Assembly (NCBI GenBank): GCA_964543475.1
Contig: CAZIYJ010000005.1
Location: forward strand, 109,934-173,933
Length of the DNA stretch: 64,000 bases
DNA from: JAYSYM01 sp964543475
GTDB taxonomy: Bacteria > Bdellovibrionota > Bdellovibrionia > Bdellovibrionales > JAMPXM01
Reading direction: 5' to 3'
The position numbers were made by a program, and so were the translations under genes. The stretch's first letter is position 1. Each line of letters begins with the position of its first letter. Under the pieces are notes generated by a model that saw only the letters and a program-made list of their open reading frames with translations, did no database searches and was not told the origin of the DNA. Below, piece after piece: positions 17,376 through 25,945 of the stretch.

Positions 17376-18458
17376 TTAGATATAATCGCCGTTTCCGATG
17401 TACAAGACTTGCTTGTTGTTCGGATCGACAACGATTATTCCGTGCCCCATCGAGTCGCCGCCAGCGCCCCAATCGATGAAGTATGACTTTTTACCTTTTA
17501 GATTAGCGAGTAGGTCTGCAAGCTTAACTTTAATCTGAGTTAGAGCTGCGTAGTCAGAAGCTTTTGCCTGACCACCTTTAACTTGGCTTCGTCCGTAAGC
17601 GATCAACTTATCAACTGATTGGCCGATAGCTTTGCTAGCTTGTTTCGAATCTTTAATTTCTTCGATTACAATCGAGTGAGCGTGCTCAAGCATTGCGAGA
17701 TTAAAAACTTCTCTGATTTCGTTTTCAGAGAGGCTTCCTTGCGCCTTCACATACGACATTTTTCCTTTCTCTAAAGCCATTTGATCAACTTCGGCTTCAA
17801 AGTTTGCGGCAAGAGAGTAAATTTCTTGAAGCTGTAGGTCGTTAAACTTTCGAAGACTTTTGTAGTAAGCCTCAGAAGAGTTTGGTCGAACCAACTCACA
17901 CTTCAATGCGGATTTGCTGTCTTCATTTCGAAACGAGTAACCAAGCCTATCAGCAGCAAGTACTTGAATAACAGTTTCTGTTTTAAAGTAATCTTTTGGA
18001 GCCTCTCCGTTACGAGACTGTTTAATTGCTCTTGTGCTTTGCAGAGAATCACTAGTTATCTTAGTCTCCCACCGATCCGTGCCGCCATAGCCTCCCGAAT
18101 GTTTTGTCTCGCCTCGTCCAAAAGGAATCGACGCGCTCAACAGCTTGCCGCCATCGTCTTCAAGTCCTTCTGTATTGAGAAAATAAGGTCGAACGTAAAT
18201 CAAACGCGTATCGAAACCTTCGCTAATCGAAATATAAACTCGTTGATCTTCATTTGTTTGCGCTGAGCATCGGCTTTGGTCGACAACCCATTTGCCTACA
18301 ATTTTCTGCACAAGAGTTTTGTTGGCATCACGTTTAGCGTTTCGATCAGCGGGCGCTTGTGCAACATCTCGAACTTGTGGTGGCACCCATGCTTGCTTCA
18401 GGGCTGAAGTACAAGAAGCCAGGGCCAACAGACTTAAAACATACAGACCTAATTTCAT
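17376..18458 (-). CDS. Lipoprotein of unknown function
   Basis: This 360-residue protein begins at the ATG at 18458, five bases after AGGAG; a longer frame from 18527 has no ribosome site. The signal MKLGLYVLSLLALASC has a lipobox ending in Cys16 (LASC). The N-terminal half contains a beta-rich part around GKWVVDQSRCSAQ, similar in style to lipocalin-like domains that begin GKW. The second half is helical (LQEIYSLAANFEAEVDQMALEKGK). It finishes with a Gly-rich end (GAGGDSMGHGIIVVDPNNK). No family was recognised. It faces scoB tail-to-tail and is probably monocistronic. Confidence 0.65.
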   Translation of the reverse strand: MKLGLYVLSLLALASCTSALKQAWVPPQVRDVAQAPADRNAKRDANKTLVQKIVGKWVVDQSRCSAQTNEDQRVYISISEGFDTRLIYVRPYFLNTEGLEDDGGKLLSASIPFGRGETKHSGGYGGTDRWETKITSDSLQSTRAIKQSRNGEAPKDYFKTETVIQVLAADRLGYSFRNEDSKSALKCELVRPNSSEAYYKSLRKFNDLQLQEIYSLAANFEAEVDQMALEKGKMSYVKAQGSLSENEIREVFNLAMLEHAHSIVIEEIKDSKQASKAIGQSVDKLIAYGRSQVKGGQAKASDYAALTQIKVKLADLLANLKGKKSYFIDWGAGGDSMGHGIIVVDPNNKQVLYIGNGDYI

Positions 18459-18536
18459 TACAACTCCTGAGATTGGTTTTTCGTGTAAATGACGCTCATA
18501 CGGTACCAAACAAAGTGTCAGCATCAAGACAAGATC

Positions 18537-18602
18537 GCAGATCTGGATAACCAGATTTGGTGGGTCATTCAGTTTTACTACTACCTAGGTCTGGTTACCT
18601 GG
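18537..18602. promoter_or_regulatory. Pair of imperfect palindromes upstream of the cyclic-nucleotide-binding gene
   Basis: ATCTGG-ATAA-CCAGAT (18541-18556) is a perfect six-base inverted repeat. A second site at 18583-18602 holds ACCTAGGT and the related CTGGTTACCTGG. Both share the CTGG-TWACC core. They lie in the 235-base divergent region between the lipoprotein and the CNB protein, where an operator would be expected. Confidence 0.3.
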
Positions 18603-18693
18603 TTTAGCCTGCTGCAATCCTTGATGAAGCGAAGGGCTTTGTTAGACTAAACATGCATCATTGACATAGATATTCTTCGAGGAGCAACAGCGA

Positions 18694-19677
18694 GTGTCGG
18701 GAGCTAAAAACCTCAAAAAAGGTGAACTTCTCTTTAAAGAAGGCGACACGCCCGAAGCGATGTACGTGATCAAATCTGGCAAGATCACGATTACTAAAGC
18801 CAAAGGACAATCTGAAATTACTCTTGCTGAACTCGGGCCTGGCGACATGGTCGGAGAAATGGCTTTCTTCGATAGCAAGCCCCGCTCGGCTGGTGCTCGG
18901 GCCGCTCAAGATACAGTGATCATCGAACTTCCGTTTCGCGCATTGAATGCGCAGTTACAGACAATGCCTGAGTGGCTTAAAGCCATCATGCGAACGGTGA
19001 ACAATCACTTACGGAACGCTAACCAGAAGATTAAAAATTTAGAAAAGTCGGATGAAGAAGAAACGTCTGCATTTCCTCCTCATTTAATTAATCGGTTGAT
19101 GGCGATTCTCGGCTTCATTTCAAACAAATACGGCGAGAAATCTGAAGAAGGTTTGCTCATCCCGCCTGGCCGACTTCGCAACTATACGATTCAAGTTTTC
19201 CAACAGCCGACTAATAAAATGCAAAAGCTCATGGAGATCCTTCAAGCCTTCAGACACATGAAGATCGAAGAGATTGGTGAGGGTCGGCAAAAATTAACTG
19301 TGCTCAGTCCAGATCTCTTCTTGGGCTTCGTTGATTTTTATAATGATTATCTTTTTAAAGATGAATCTAAACGTGTCTCGATGGACGAAAAAGACATGAA
19401 GACGCTTCAAGCTTTGATTTTCTACGGAAAAAAGCAAACGCCCGACGCTAAAGGCATTGTGAAAGTGAACCTCACTTCAATGCAGAATGATTCGATGAGG
19501 GATCTTGGATTTTTATTTAGCGTTGATGATGTCAACAACCTCTGTGAAAAAGGTCTTCTCACAGATAAAGTTATGCGCGATGGATTTCTTGAGACAGGTT
19601 TCGAACTTAAGCAGATCGAAACCATTTATCCTTATTGGGAATTGATCTTCGCATTAAAGAAGATCAAAGCCGTCTAG
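18694..19677 (+). CDS. Cyclic-nucleotide-binding domain protein with uncharacterised C-terminal region
   Basis: This 327-residue protein starts at a GTG with GAGGAG about ten bases upstream. Residues 5-110 form a cyclic-nucleotide-binding domain. The phosphate-binding cassette is GEMAFFDSKPRSAGARA, with Glu55 and Arg64 in the positions that hold ribose and phosphate in cAMP-binding proteins, so real ligand binding is likely. It lacks the usual CRP/FNR helix-turn-helix. The remaining 200 residues are not a family I know. The part around 160-205 (RLRNYTIQVFQQPTNKMQKLMEILQAFRHMKIEEI) reads like a winged helix. It may be a cAMP-responsive regulator with a different output. An adenylate cyclase is encoded at 36.5 kb. 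Confidence 0.75.
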   Translation: MSGAKNLKKGELLFKEGDTPEAMYVIKSGKITITKAKGQSEITLAELGPGDMVGEMAFFDSKPRSAGARAAQDTVIIELPFRALNAQLQTMPEWLKAIMRTVNNHLRNANQKIKNLEKSDEEETSAFPPHLINRLMAILGFISNKYGEKSEEGLLIPPGRLRNYTIQVFQQPTNKMQKLMEILQAFRHMKIEEIGEGRQKLTVLSPDLFLGFVDFYNDYLFKDESKRVSMDEKDMKTLQALIFYGKKQTPDAKGIVKVNLTSMQNDSMRDLGFLFSVDDVNNLCEKGLLTDKVMRDGFLETGFELKQIETIYPYWELIFALKKIKAV

Positions 19678-19847
19678 TTTTGGATGTAGCCTCTGTGCTT
19701 AGCTCTCCAGAAGAAGATAAATAAGCTCGCCACCAAAAGTAGTCCACCAGACCACTGCATCAATAATGAATGCTTGTTATAAAATATCGCGTAGATCGAA
19801 AGTGCTAGATACATGAACGGTCGCGTTTCGTAGAACAACTTTTCCAT
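19674..19847 (-). CDS. Small membrane protein, 57 residues
   Basis: This short gene is easily missed. On the minus strand AGGGGG lies six bases before an ATG at 19847, an almost ideal ribosome site. The frame reads MEKLFYETRPFMYLALSIYA, a second hydrophobic segment (SGGLLLVASLFIFFW) and a basic end (RAKHRGYIQN). Two membrane helices, at about residues 11-23 and 33-47, make a hairpin; the charged C-terminus probably stays in the cytoplasm. It ends in a CTAG shared with the stop of the cyclic-nucleotide-binding gene. No family is known to me. The ribosome site and the clean hydrophobic pattern make it credible as a gene. Confidence 0.65.
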   Translation of the reverse strand: MEKLFYETRPFMYLALSIYAIFYNKHSLLMQWSGGLLLVASLFIFFWRAKHRGYIQN

Positions 19848-19981
19848 TATTCCCCCTGCATAAGGCTTTTAAAAGCAAAACCGAGACCAGGTAAAAACCA
19901 CTAGGTTTTCGCTGAGGCGAATATTAAGTGCAGGAGGTTTACACCTGTCTATGAGATCCGATTCTTTCTCATTTTGAGATG

Positions 19982-20956
19982 TTAAATGTCAGATATTGCA
20001 AGTTCAGCTTTATCTAAGAGGGCATCCAAGAGCAATTGTAAGCTCGGCTGAGACTGGTCATTTTGACATCGCCCCACTGGACAACCCATTCCATGAACTT
20101 CCTTTGATGTCTTTTTATTGATTTCTTTCAGTTCGCGTTGCGCTTCAAAAGAAGCTTTCATGTTGTCAGACCAACTAAGTTCGCCGTCTCGATAAACCAG
20201 TGGGTCAGGAACATAAAAACCCGCCGATGGACCAATGACTGCTGGGGCTAATCTAAGTGCGAGCTGCACAACAAAACTTGGGCGTTGGCCATTCTGTCGA
20301 GCGACAGCATTAATTAGTTCAGTGGAAGACAAGCCGGGAACGCGATCTGCAGTTAGCATTGTAATAGCCTGCAAAACCGTATGCAGCGATGTTGAAAGAT
20401 GGAAGTCTGATCTTTCAGTAAATGACTCAGCCTTTAATATTTTCGCGCCGTCTTTAAACCGCGCAACGGTTGAAGCGTCTTTTGAAAATATATTAAGCAA
20501 ATGGTGATCGACCGCATTTACAACCTGAAACAACTTGATCATCTCTTCAGAGTTGAATTCGGTGGCTAATGCCTTTCGGTTTTGAGAACTTTTACTAGCT
20601 GTTAAATACAGGCTGTATTTACGGGTGAATCCGTATTTTGCCATTGGTGAAGGGAGATTTCGTTCAAATGCCGAAACCTCAAAGTTACTAGCAGCTTTCG
20701 AATTAATAGCCGAGTCAGGAAGATTTCTTATCGCTGACGCAAAGTCTCTCACTATTGGCGAGAAAATGTCGTTAAGGAGATTGGTCACTTCTAAGCGTCG
20801 CTTTGAGTCAGCACGATTAAGTTTACTCACACCCTCATATCGAGCATTTAGGTCAGTTCTAAATACAGCTGAGCACTGTTCCGCAGCATTCGCGTTGGAA
20901 CTCGCCGAGAGAAAAATAATGAAGCTAAAAAACAGTTTCCACACAGACACTGGCAA
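19982..20956 (-). CDS. Secreted hypothetical protein
   Basis: This protein of about 324 residues has a clear signal peptide (LFFSFIIFLSASSNANA). The start is uncertain: a TTG at 20956 and GTGs at 20950 and 20944 are all possible and none has a good ribosome site. The mature protein is mostly helical, with one cysteine near the N-terminus (AEQCSAVF) and two near the C-terminus in GMGCPVGRC. The C-terminal third contains a proline/glycine-rich stretch (VIGPSAGFYVPDPLVY). I recognise no catalytic motif or family. It is flanked by the 19848-19981 gap and a 165-base gap before pyruvate kinase, so it is probably transcribed alone. Confidence 0.6.
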   Translation of the reverse strand: MPVSVWKLFFSFIIFLSASSNANAAEQCSAVFRTDLNARYEGVSKLNRADSKRRLEVTNLLNDIFSPIVRDFASAIRNLPDSAINSKAASNFEVSAFERNLPSPMAKYGFTRKYSLYLTASKSSQNRKALATEFNSEEMIKLFQVVNAVDHHLLNIFSKDASTVARFKDGAKILKAESFTERSDFHLSTSLHTVLQAITMLTADRVPGLSSTELINAVARQNGQRPSFVVQLALRLAPAVIGPSAGFYVPDPLVYRDGELSWSDNMKASFEAQRELKEINKKTSKEVHGMGCPVGRCQNDQSQPSLQLLLDALLDKAELAISDI

Positions 20957-21062
20957 AGTGCAATTCGGCAGCCGTCCTCGGTAGAGCGATAAAGGCTGTG
21001 CGATTTTATAGGTGTCAGCTTTTTTGACAGTCGGAACATTTCGCGCTCGAAAGATTAGATTA

Positions 21063-21082
21063 TTTCCGCGCTGGCGCGGAAA
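21063..21082 (-). terminator. Hairpin after pyruvate kinase
   Basis: TTTCCGCG-CTGG-CGCGGAAA forms an eight-pair stem 40 bases downstream of the pyk stop. There is no proper T-run on the minus strand, so termination is only possible. Confidence 0.35.
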
Positions 21083-21121
21083 AATCCTAGGAAATGCGGA
21101 TTGACCGGCCGCAGGCGCCGA

Positions 21122-22609
21122 TCACGTCTTCGACAAAACGTCTTTGCAACGAAGCGGAAGTGATTCTTCAGGAAGCTTTTTGATGCTTTCTTTCTCGACC
21201 GTGTAAATGCGAAGGGCGTTTGTTTTTCCGCGCTCAAGCACTGGTACACCCAAAGTCAAAACGACTTTGTCGCCCGGCTTTACTAAGCCGTACTCGAGAA
21301 GCATGCGCTCGATGCGGTCCATGGCTTCATCTGATGAATCATAAGGATCAATCGAGAGAGTTTGGATTCCCCACACAAGCTCAAGGCGATTCAATGTTTC
21401 AACAATGTGAGTAACAGCAATGATTTTTGCTTTTGGTCTGAAGCCAGAAATAATCGAAGCTGTGCGGCCTGAAGTTGTTAAGCAAACAATCGCTGTTGCA
21501 TTAACTTTCAACGCAGACAAACAAGCACTAGCGCCAATAGCTTCTGGAATACTCACGAACTGAGAATCAAGCATCATGTTGTAGTAGTGACTACCCGTTC
21601 GCTCAACTTCTTGAACAATCTCGTGCATCGTTCGAATCGATTTAAACGGATATTTTCCCGACGCAGACTCAGCAGATAGCATCAATGCATCTGAGCCATC
21701 TAGTACTGCGTTTGCGACGTCAGTGATTTCGGCGCGGGTTGGACGAGGGTTCTCGACCATGCTATCAAGCATTTGAGTGGCAGTAATAACTGGGCGGCCG
21801 ATCTGATTACACAAGCGAACGATCTGCTTCTGAATACCAGGCAACAAAGTCTGACCAACTTCGACGGCTAAATCACCACGAGCAACCATAACTGCGTCAC
21901 TTAAGCGAACGATCTCTTCTAAGTTCTCAACCGCTTCAAGCATTTCAATTTTTGCAACAATCCGAGTGTTCGGAGTTCTGACTTTAATTAATTCTCGCAA
22001 CCGACGGATATCATCGCCTTTTCGTACAAAGCTTAGAGCGATGTAATCGACTTGTTGCTCGATCCCAAACTCAAGATCTCTTAAGTCTTTTTCAGTTAGA
22101 CAATCAACGTCGAGGTAGGCACCGGGAATATTCATTCCCTTTCGATCTTTTAAAACCCCGCCGTATTCAACCGTCGCATAAACTTTTGTAGCCTCAACCT
22201 TATCGACTCGAAGCTCGAGCAATCCATCATCAAGCATAATGCGTGTGCCGGGCTTACAAGCCGCTGGAAGGCCCTTAAAATCAGATGGAATGAGACCAGG
22301 CTTACCTAAGACATCGTCTGTGGTGATGACGACTTGAGAGCCTTCAACAATTTCAATTGAACCATTTTCGAATTTACCAACGCGGATTTTTGGACCTTGT
22401 AAATCTTGAAGCAAAGTTACTGGGGCTTTTAGTTCCGCAGAAAGACTTCGGAGTGTCTGAACAACTTTTAAGTGATCGGCATGTGTGCCGTGGCTGAAGT
22501 TCAAGCGGGCAACATTCATTCCCGCTTTTAATGCGTTGGTTAAACCCTCACGCGAACTTGTGGCTGGTCCAATAGTAGCAACGATTTTAGTTCGTCGGTC
22601 CGCAAGCAT
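21122..22609 (-). CDS. pyk: Pyruvate kinase
   Basis: It converts phosphoenolpyruvate and ADP to pyruvate and ATP, the last step of glycolysis. The protein has 495 residues, slightly longer than the common 470-480, with the excess at the C-terminus (ESLPLRCKDVLSKT). Conserved parts are TKIVATIGPATSS at the start, ARLNFSHGTHADH, the catalytic-site RIVAKIEMLEAVENL near 215, the metal site VMVARGDLAVEVG, and TATQMLDSM. The C-terminal regulatory domain follows with LTTSGRTASIISGFRPKA. It starts at an ATG with AAGGGG upstream, 27 bases after the coiled-coil gene. Confidence 0.97.
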   Translation of the reverse strand: MLADRRTKIVATIGPATSSREGLTNALKAGMNVARLNFSHGTHADHLKVVQTLRSLSAELKAPVTLLQDLQGPKIRVGKFENGSIEIVEGSQVVITTDDVLGKPGLIPSDFKGLPAACKPGTRIMLDDGLLELRVDKVEATKVYATVEYGGVLKDRKGMNIPGAYLDVDCLTEKDLRDLEFGIEQQVDYIALSFVRKGDDIRRLRELIKVRTPNTRIVAKIEMLEAVENLEEIVRLSDAVMVARGDLAVEVGQTLLPGIQKQIVRLCNQIGRPVITATQMLDSMVENPRPTRAEITDVANAVLDGSDALMLSAESASGKYPFKSIRTMHEIVQEVERTGSHYYNMMLDSQFVSIPEAIGASACLSALKVNATAIVCLTTSGRTASIISGFRPKAKIIAVTHIVETLNRLELVWGIQTLSIDPYDSSDEAMDRIERMLLEYGLVKPGDKVVLTLGVPVLERGKTNALRIYTVEKESIKKLPEESLPLRCKDVLSKT

Positions 22610-22635
22610 TTAGAAATCCCCTTTATCTTAAGGGA

Positions 22636-24285
22636 CTATCCTTGCTTAGGTTTACTCACTTGGGCAAGAGCTTCCTTATGCGAACGACGAAGCTCATCAA
22701 GTTCTCTCTGATGAATCTCGTTTTGTTTCGATAGGCGATAGCTCAATTGTGCGTTCTGTGAGGCAAATTCGGACTGATCCTTCTTAGATTGCTCTTTGAG
22801 GCGGCGCTCCGACTGACCCTGGATATCCTTCATGTCGGCCTGGTGCTTAGCCTCAAGCTCAGCAATGCGCTTCTCATAAGTCACAGCAATGTCATTGATC
22901 TTGTTTTGGAAGACTTGCTCAGTTTCAGATGATCGCTGCGAAGTCGTTGAGAAGATCGTCTCTTGCTCTTTCTTATTCTGAAGGCGCAATTCTCGAAGAC
23001 TGTCCTCGAAGTTTTCGCGCATAGCCTGAGAGTTCTGTTCGAAGAAGTTGCGTAACTTTTCCGCTTCGATATCTTTTACGTTCTTCATTTGATCATAGCG
23101 ACGATTCGCCGAACCAACCGCCCGATTGTGCTTACTTTCGCTATCAACCTTCTGCTGGCTGTAACGAGTTTCACTGCGAAGCTCATCTATTCCAAGCTTG
23201 TCTTGGTAGAATGAATTTTGCTTATGCATGATTTCTTGGTTCTTTTTATTTAAGCGGTCAAAATCTCTCGAAGTTTTTTGATTTACGTCTTCAACAAAGT
23301 CTCTTTTTTGCTGCTCTACTAAGTCAAACTGCTTTGCGTAACTTCCTTTAACAGACTCAAGTTCGCGCTTCTTCTGTCCTTCAAGAGCAATTCGCTCCAG
23401 ACTTTTTTCTGCTTTTAAACGATTCACCCGAGATTCAAGCGATTCAACCTTGTCGTCTAGTCGCTTATTCACTGACCCCTCGAGAGTGCTTCGGGCACTT
23501 TCAAGAGACTGCGAATTCTTCGCAAGAGCCTTATCATAGCGCTCACGGTTTTTTTCCATGCCGGCTTTAAATGCTTCACGCTGAAGATCTTGCTGAAGCT
23601 GATGACTTGCTTGCTCTTCAGCAACAGTCTCATGCAAAAGATTCGAAAGCTTATCGCGCTGTCGCATTTTAGATTCTTCAGTCTCGTTTAATTTTCGCTC
23701 AGCTTCATTTCTGTATTTAAAAAAGTCAGTATCTTTACGAGCAACTTCTTGGTTGCGTTCGTTTAAGATGATTTCTTTTTCTTGGCCGCGAGCTTTTTCA
23801 ATACGATCACGCTGGCGCTCAAGAGCAGTCGCCTGGCCCTCTCGTGTATCTTCAACAAGCTGCTGATATGCTTTTTCTTTCTTGTGTAACTCTTCTGATA
23901 CGTTGCCAACTGCTTGGTCTTTTTGCTGTTCAGCCGTTAATTTTACGCGAGCTATTTCTTGATCTTTACTTGAGTCATTTGTTTTTGATCGAGTTTCAGT
24001 TTCTTGTGCTAACTTTTTAAGTTGTTGCCCATGTAAACTGCGCAAATCTTCGATTTGCTTTTGATATTTCATGTCGCGCTTGTTGATCGCTTCAACTGAA
24101 AGACCACGAATATTTTGCATCTCTTTGTCGTGAGCTTGTCTTAGCTTATCAACTTCAGCTTGATGAGCATCAGCGAGTCGCTTCATTTCGAGTTTGTGTT
24201 TTTTAACGCTCTCAGATTCTTTTTGAGTGTACTGCTCGCGCGTTTTGCGAACCTCATTATCATTGCTTCGATCGATTGAAGACAT
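22636..24285 (-). CDS. Long coiled-coil protein
   Basis: This is a 549-residue, highly charged protein (Lys, Glu, Gln, Arg) predicted to be coiled coil along nearly its whole length. It has no signal peptide, membrane segment or cysteine. The text alternates heptad-like runs such as RLADAHQAEVDKLRQAHDKE and KRIAELEAKHQADMKDIQ, with many EKxR and QKxR repeats. The start has an excellent AGGAGGAGAGG site. It is 27 bases upstream of pyk on the same strand. Cytoplasmic filament or scaffold roles are usual for such proteins in cells that change shape, but no assignment is possible here. Homology searches would mostly give low-complexity hits. Confidence 0.7.
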   Translation of the reverse strand: MSSIDRSNDNEVRKTREQYTQKESESVKKHKLEMKRLADAHQAEVDKLRQAHDKEMQNIRGLSVEAINKRDMKYQKQIEDLRSLHGQQLKKLAQETETRSKTNDSSKDQEIARVKLTAEQQKDQAVGNVSEELHKKEKAYQQLVEDTREGQATALERQRDRIEKARGQEKEIILNERNQEVARKDTDFFKYRNEAERKLNETEESKMRQRDKLSNLLHETVAEEQASHQLQQDLQREAFKAGMEKNRERYDKALAKNSQSLESARSTLEGSVNKRLDDKVESLESRVNRLKAEKSLERIALEGQKKRELESVKGSYAKQFDLVEQQKRDFVEDVNQKTSRDFDRLNKKNQEIMHKQNSFYQDKLGIDELRSETRYSQQKVDSESKHNRAVGSANRRYDQMKNVKDIEAEKLRNFFEQNSQAMRENFEDSLRELRLQNKKEQETIFSTTSQRSSETEQVFQNKINDIAVTYEKRIAELEAKHQADMKDIQGQSERRLKEQSKKDQSEFASQNAQLSYRLSKQNEIHQRELDELRRSHKEALAQVSKPKQG

Positions 24286-24408
24286 CTTAGCCTCTCCTCC
24301 TGAGAAACATAAACTAACTTCTAAACTACAGTCTCTTGACTGTTAACTTCATATTATCACAGGAGAATTGATGACTAAGCAGAATTGTGTTTTGCGAGCG
24401 CAAATACG

Positions 24409-25179
24409 CTATTGGTCGAGGCTCTTTTTACGGAATAAGAAGCGTAGTTCTGCTTCGTAGGCCTGTCGCTTTTTAAGCTCTTTTTGGCGACGCTGATAAT
24501 CGGCCTCAATTGAAGCAATACGTCTTTGGGCTAGGTCAGCATGGATACGAGCGGTTTTCTCGTTGGTCTGTTTCCAGACCTCAGCAAACTCTTTAAGTTC
24601 TTTTTCAAATGTACGCTTCTTACCAAAGTACAAACTAGACCAGATCAATGCATGTTCTGTGAAATTAATTGAAGTCGCGACGCCTGTTTGGGCAATTCCC
24701 GATTTATCAACCGACCCGATCCAGTTTTCTTCGCCAGGTTGAATAGCGATCATTTCTGAAAATCCACGCGGCTGAATGAAGACTTCACCACTGTTGACTC
24801 GAGTGACCAGCTTCGAGTCTTGCTTTAAAAGCAAAACCTCGCCTGACTTAACGATCACTCTACCGAATTCAGTTTCAATGAATAAAGGGCTTTCGGCTTT
24901 AACTAAGACGGTCCCGCTGACAAATGTAAACTTATCTTTTCCCGCTTTAATCGCAGAACTGCCAGAACCAAGTGTTACTTTCGATTTGCTTATTTCAAAC
25001 TGGAATTTTCGGCCTGTGTTAGTTTTTATCGCGCAAGTGTCGCCGTCTTCGAGGCAGCCTTCTGGCTCCTGCAGTAACCGATCGTCTTCACGCAACGAGA
25101 CCACTTCAGCGGCATCAACCTTAACTTCGATTGTGGCAACGAAAAGGAATGTGATGACCTGAAGGAGACGGAGAATCAT
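24409..25179 (-). CDS. FecR-like exported protein
   Basis: This 256-residue protein has an N-terminal signal (LLQVITFLFVATIEVKVDA). Residues 60-155 form a beta-rich, FecR-like region: ITSV-type strands IKAGKDKFTFVSGTVLVKAESPLFIETEFGRVIVKSGEVLLL followed by VNSGEVFIQPRG and an ENW segment. FecR domains usually sense or transmit envelope signals. The C-terminal 90 residues are a basic helix (KKRTFEKELKEFAEVWKQ and repeated QRR). There is no sigma factor next to it, so a classic Fec signalling role is unlikely. Its ATG overlaps the stop of the TPR gene (ATGA), which indicates a joint transcript. The domain assignment is moderate. Confidence 0.55.
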   Translation of the reverse strand: MILRLLQVITFLFVATIEVKVDAAEVVSLREDDRLLQEPEGCLEDGDTCAIKTNTGRKFQFEISKSKVTLGSGSSAIKAGKDKFTFVSGTVLVKAESPLFIETEFGRVIVKSGEVLLLKQDSKLVTRVNSGEVFIQPRGFSEMIAIQPGEENWIGSVDKSGIAQTGVATSINFTEHALIWSSLYFGKKRTFEKELKEFAEVWKQTNEKTARIHADLAQRRIASIEADYQRRQKELKKRQAYEAELRFLFRKKSLDQ

Positions 25180-25859
25180 AACTCTACCGATTGAAGAAGC
25201 GATTTTGCCTGCTTCTTTAAACCTGCGTCGCCATAAGAACGAATCACTGCTTGATAAACATCAGCGGCATCTTCTGGTCTGTCTTGTCGTTCAAAAACCT
25301 TACCAAGACGTAAAAGTCCGTAACCTGTTAAATCATGTTCCGGAAACTTAGCGACCATTTGCTCAACTGTCGCTAAGCAAGATTCAAACTCCTTCGACTG
25401 AAATTGTCCTTCAGCCAAAAGAAAATGAGATTCGATTAAGTGAACCGATTCAGGGTAACTTCTAATTAGCTGCGCGAACGAACGATTTGATTCTTCAAAC
25501 TTCTTTGCGCGGAAAGCTTCTTTCGCTTTTTCAAAAATAGATGAGGCTCTCTCAAATTTGACTTTCGGAGCTTCAGTTATAACGCTCGCGAGAGATCGAA
25601 GTTGAAAATTTTCAGGCTTCCCTTGAGTGCTCTTAACTGCTTGAGGAACTAAAGTTGCGACATGTTGTTTAAAGTCATCATGTTGAAACTTTGCCAACTC
25701 ACCTTTGAAGCGCTCTTTTTCTAAATCAGATTTCAGATAAGCAACTTCTGTCTTAAGCCCATCGATGCCGCTAAATTTGTAGCGCATGAAAGAATAAAAC
25801 TGCAGATAGCTTGCGAAAAGAATTATGCAGATGCTTGCAAATACTGGCGTTTTCATCAC
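25176..25859 (-). CDS. Membrane-anchored tetratricopeptide protein
   Basis: This is a 227-residue protein. One membrane segment lies at residues 5-25 (VFASICIILFASYLQFYSF), then a coiled-coil stretch, then TPR units from about residue 110 (FEKAKEAFRAKKFEESNRSFAQLIRSYPES, and two more). The order helix-coil-TPR is that of YbgF/CpoB, which links cell-wall synthesis with outer-membrane constriction, but there are no tol/pal genes here. It is 86 bases downstream of argS and overlaps the FecR-like gene. The pair is probably an envelope assembly module. Confidence 0.65.
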   Translation of the reverse strand: MMKTPVFASICIILFASYLQFYSFMRYKFSGIDGLKTEVAYLKSDLEKERFKGELAKFQHDDFKQHVATLVPQAVKSTQGKPENFQLRSLASVITEAPKVKFERASSIFEKAKEAFRAKKFEESNRSFAQLIRSYPESVHLIESHFLLAEGQFQSKEFESCLATVEQMVAKFPEHDLTGYGLLRLGKVFERQDRPEDAADVYQAVIRSYGDAGLKKQAKSLLQSVEL

Positions 25860-25945
25860 TTAACTCTTCGGCGTATTTGCTTGGATATTTGAGATTTTCG
25901 ACGCAAAAATACGCCGACTTCCTCTGGAGCAAGCCGATAGTCGAG

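Noticed and set aside
24328..24343. ACAGTC-TCTT-GACTGT inverted repeat upstream of the coiled-coil gene
   Set aside because: Only six pairs; could be an operator but nothing else supports it.
24371..24460. Possible 29-residue plus-strand peptide with AGGAGA site
   Set aside because: It is short, basic, and runs antisense into the FecR-like gene without any conserved feature visible.
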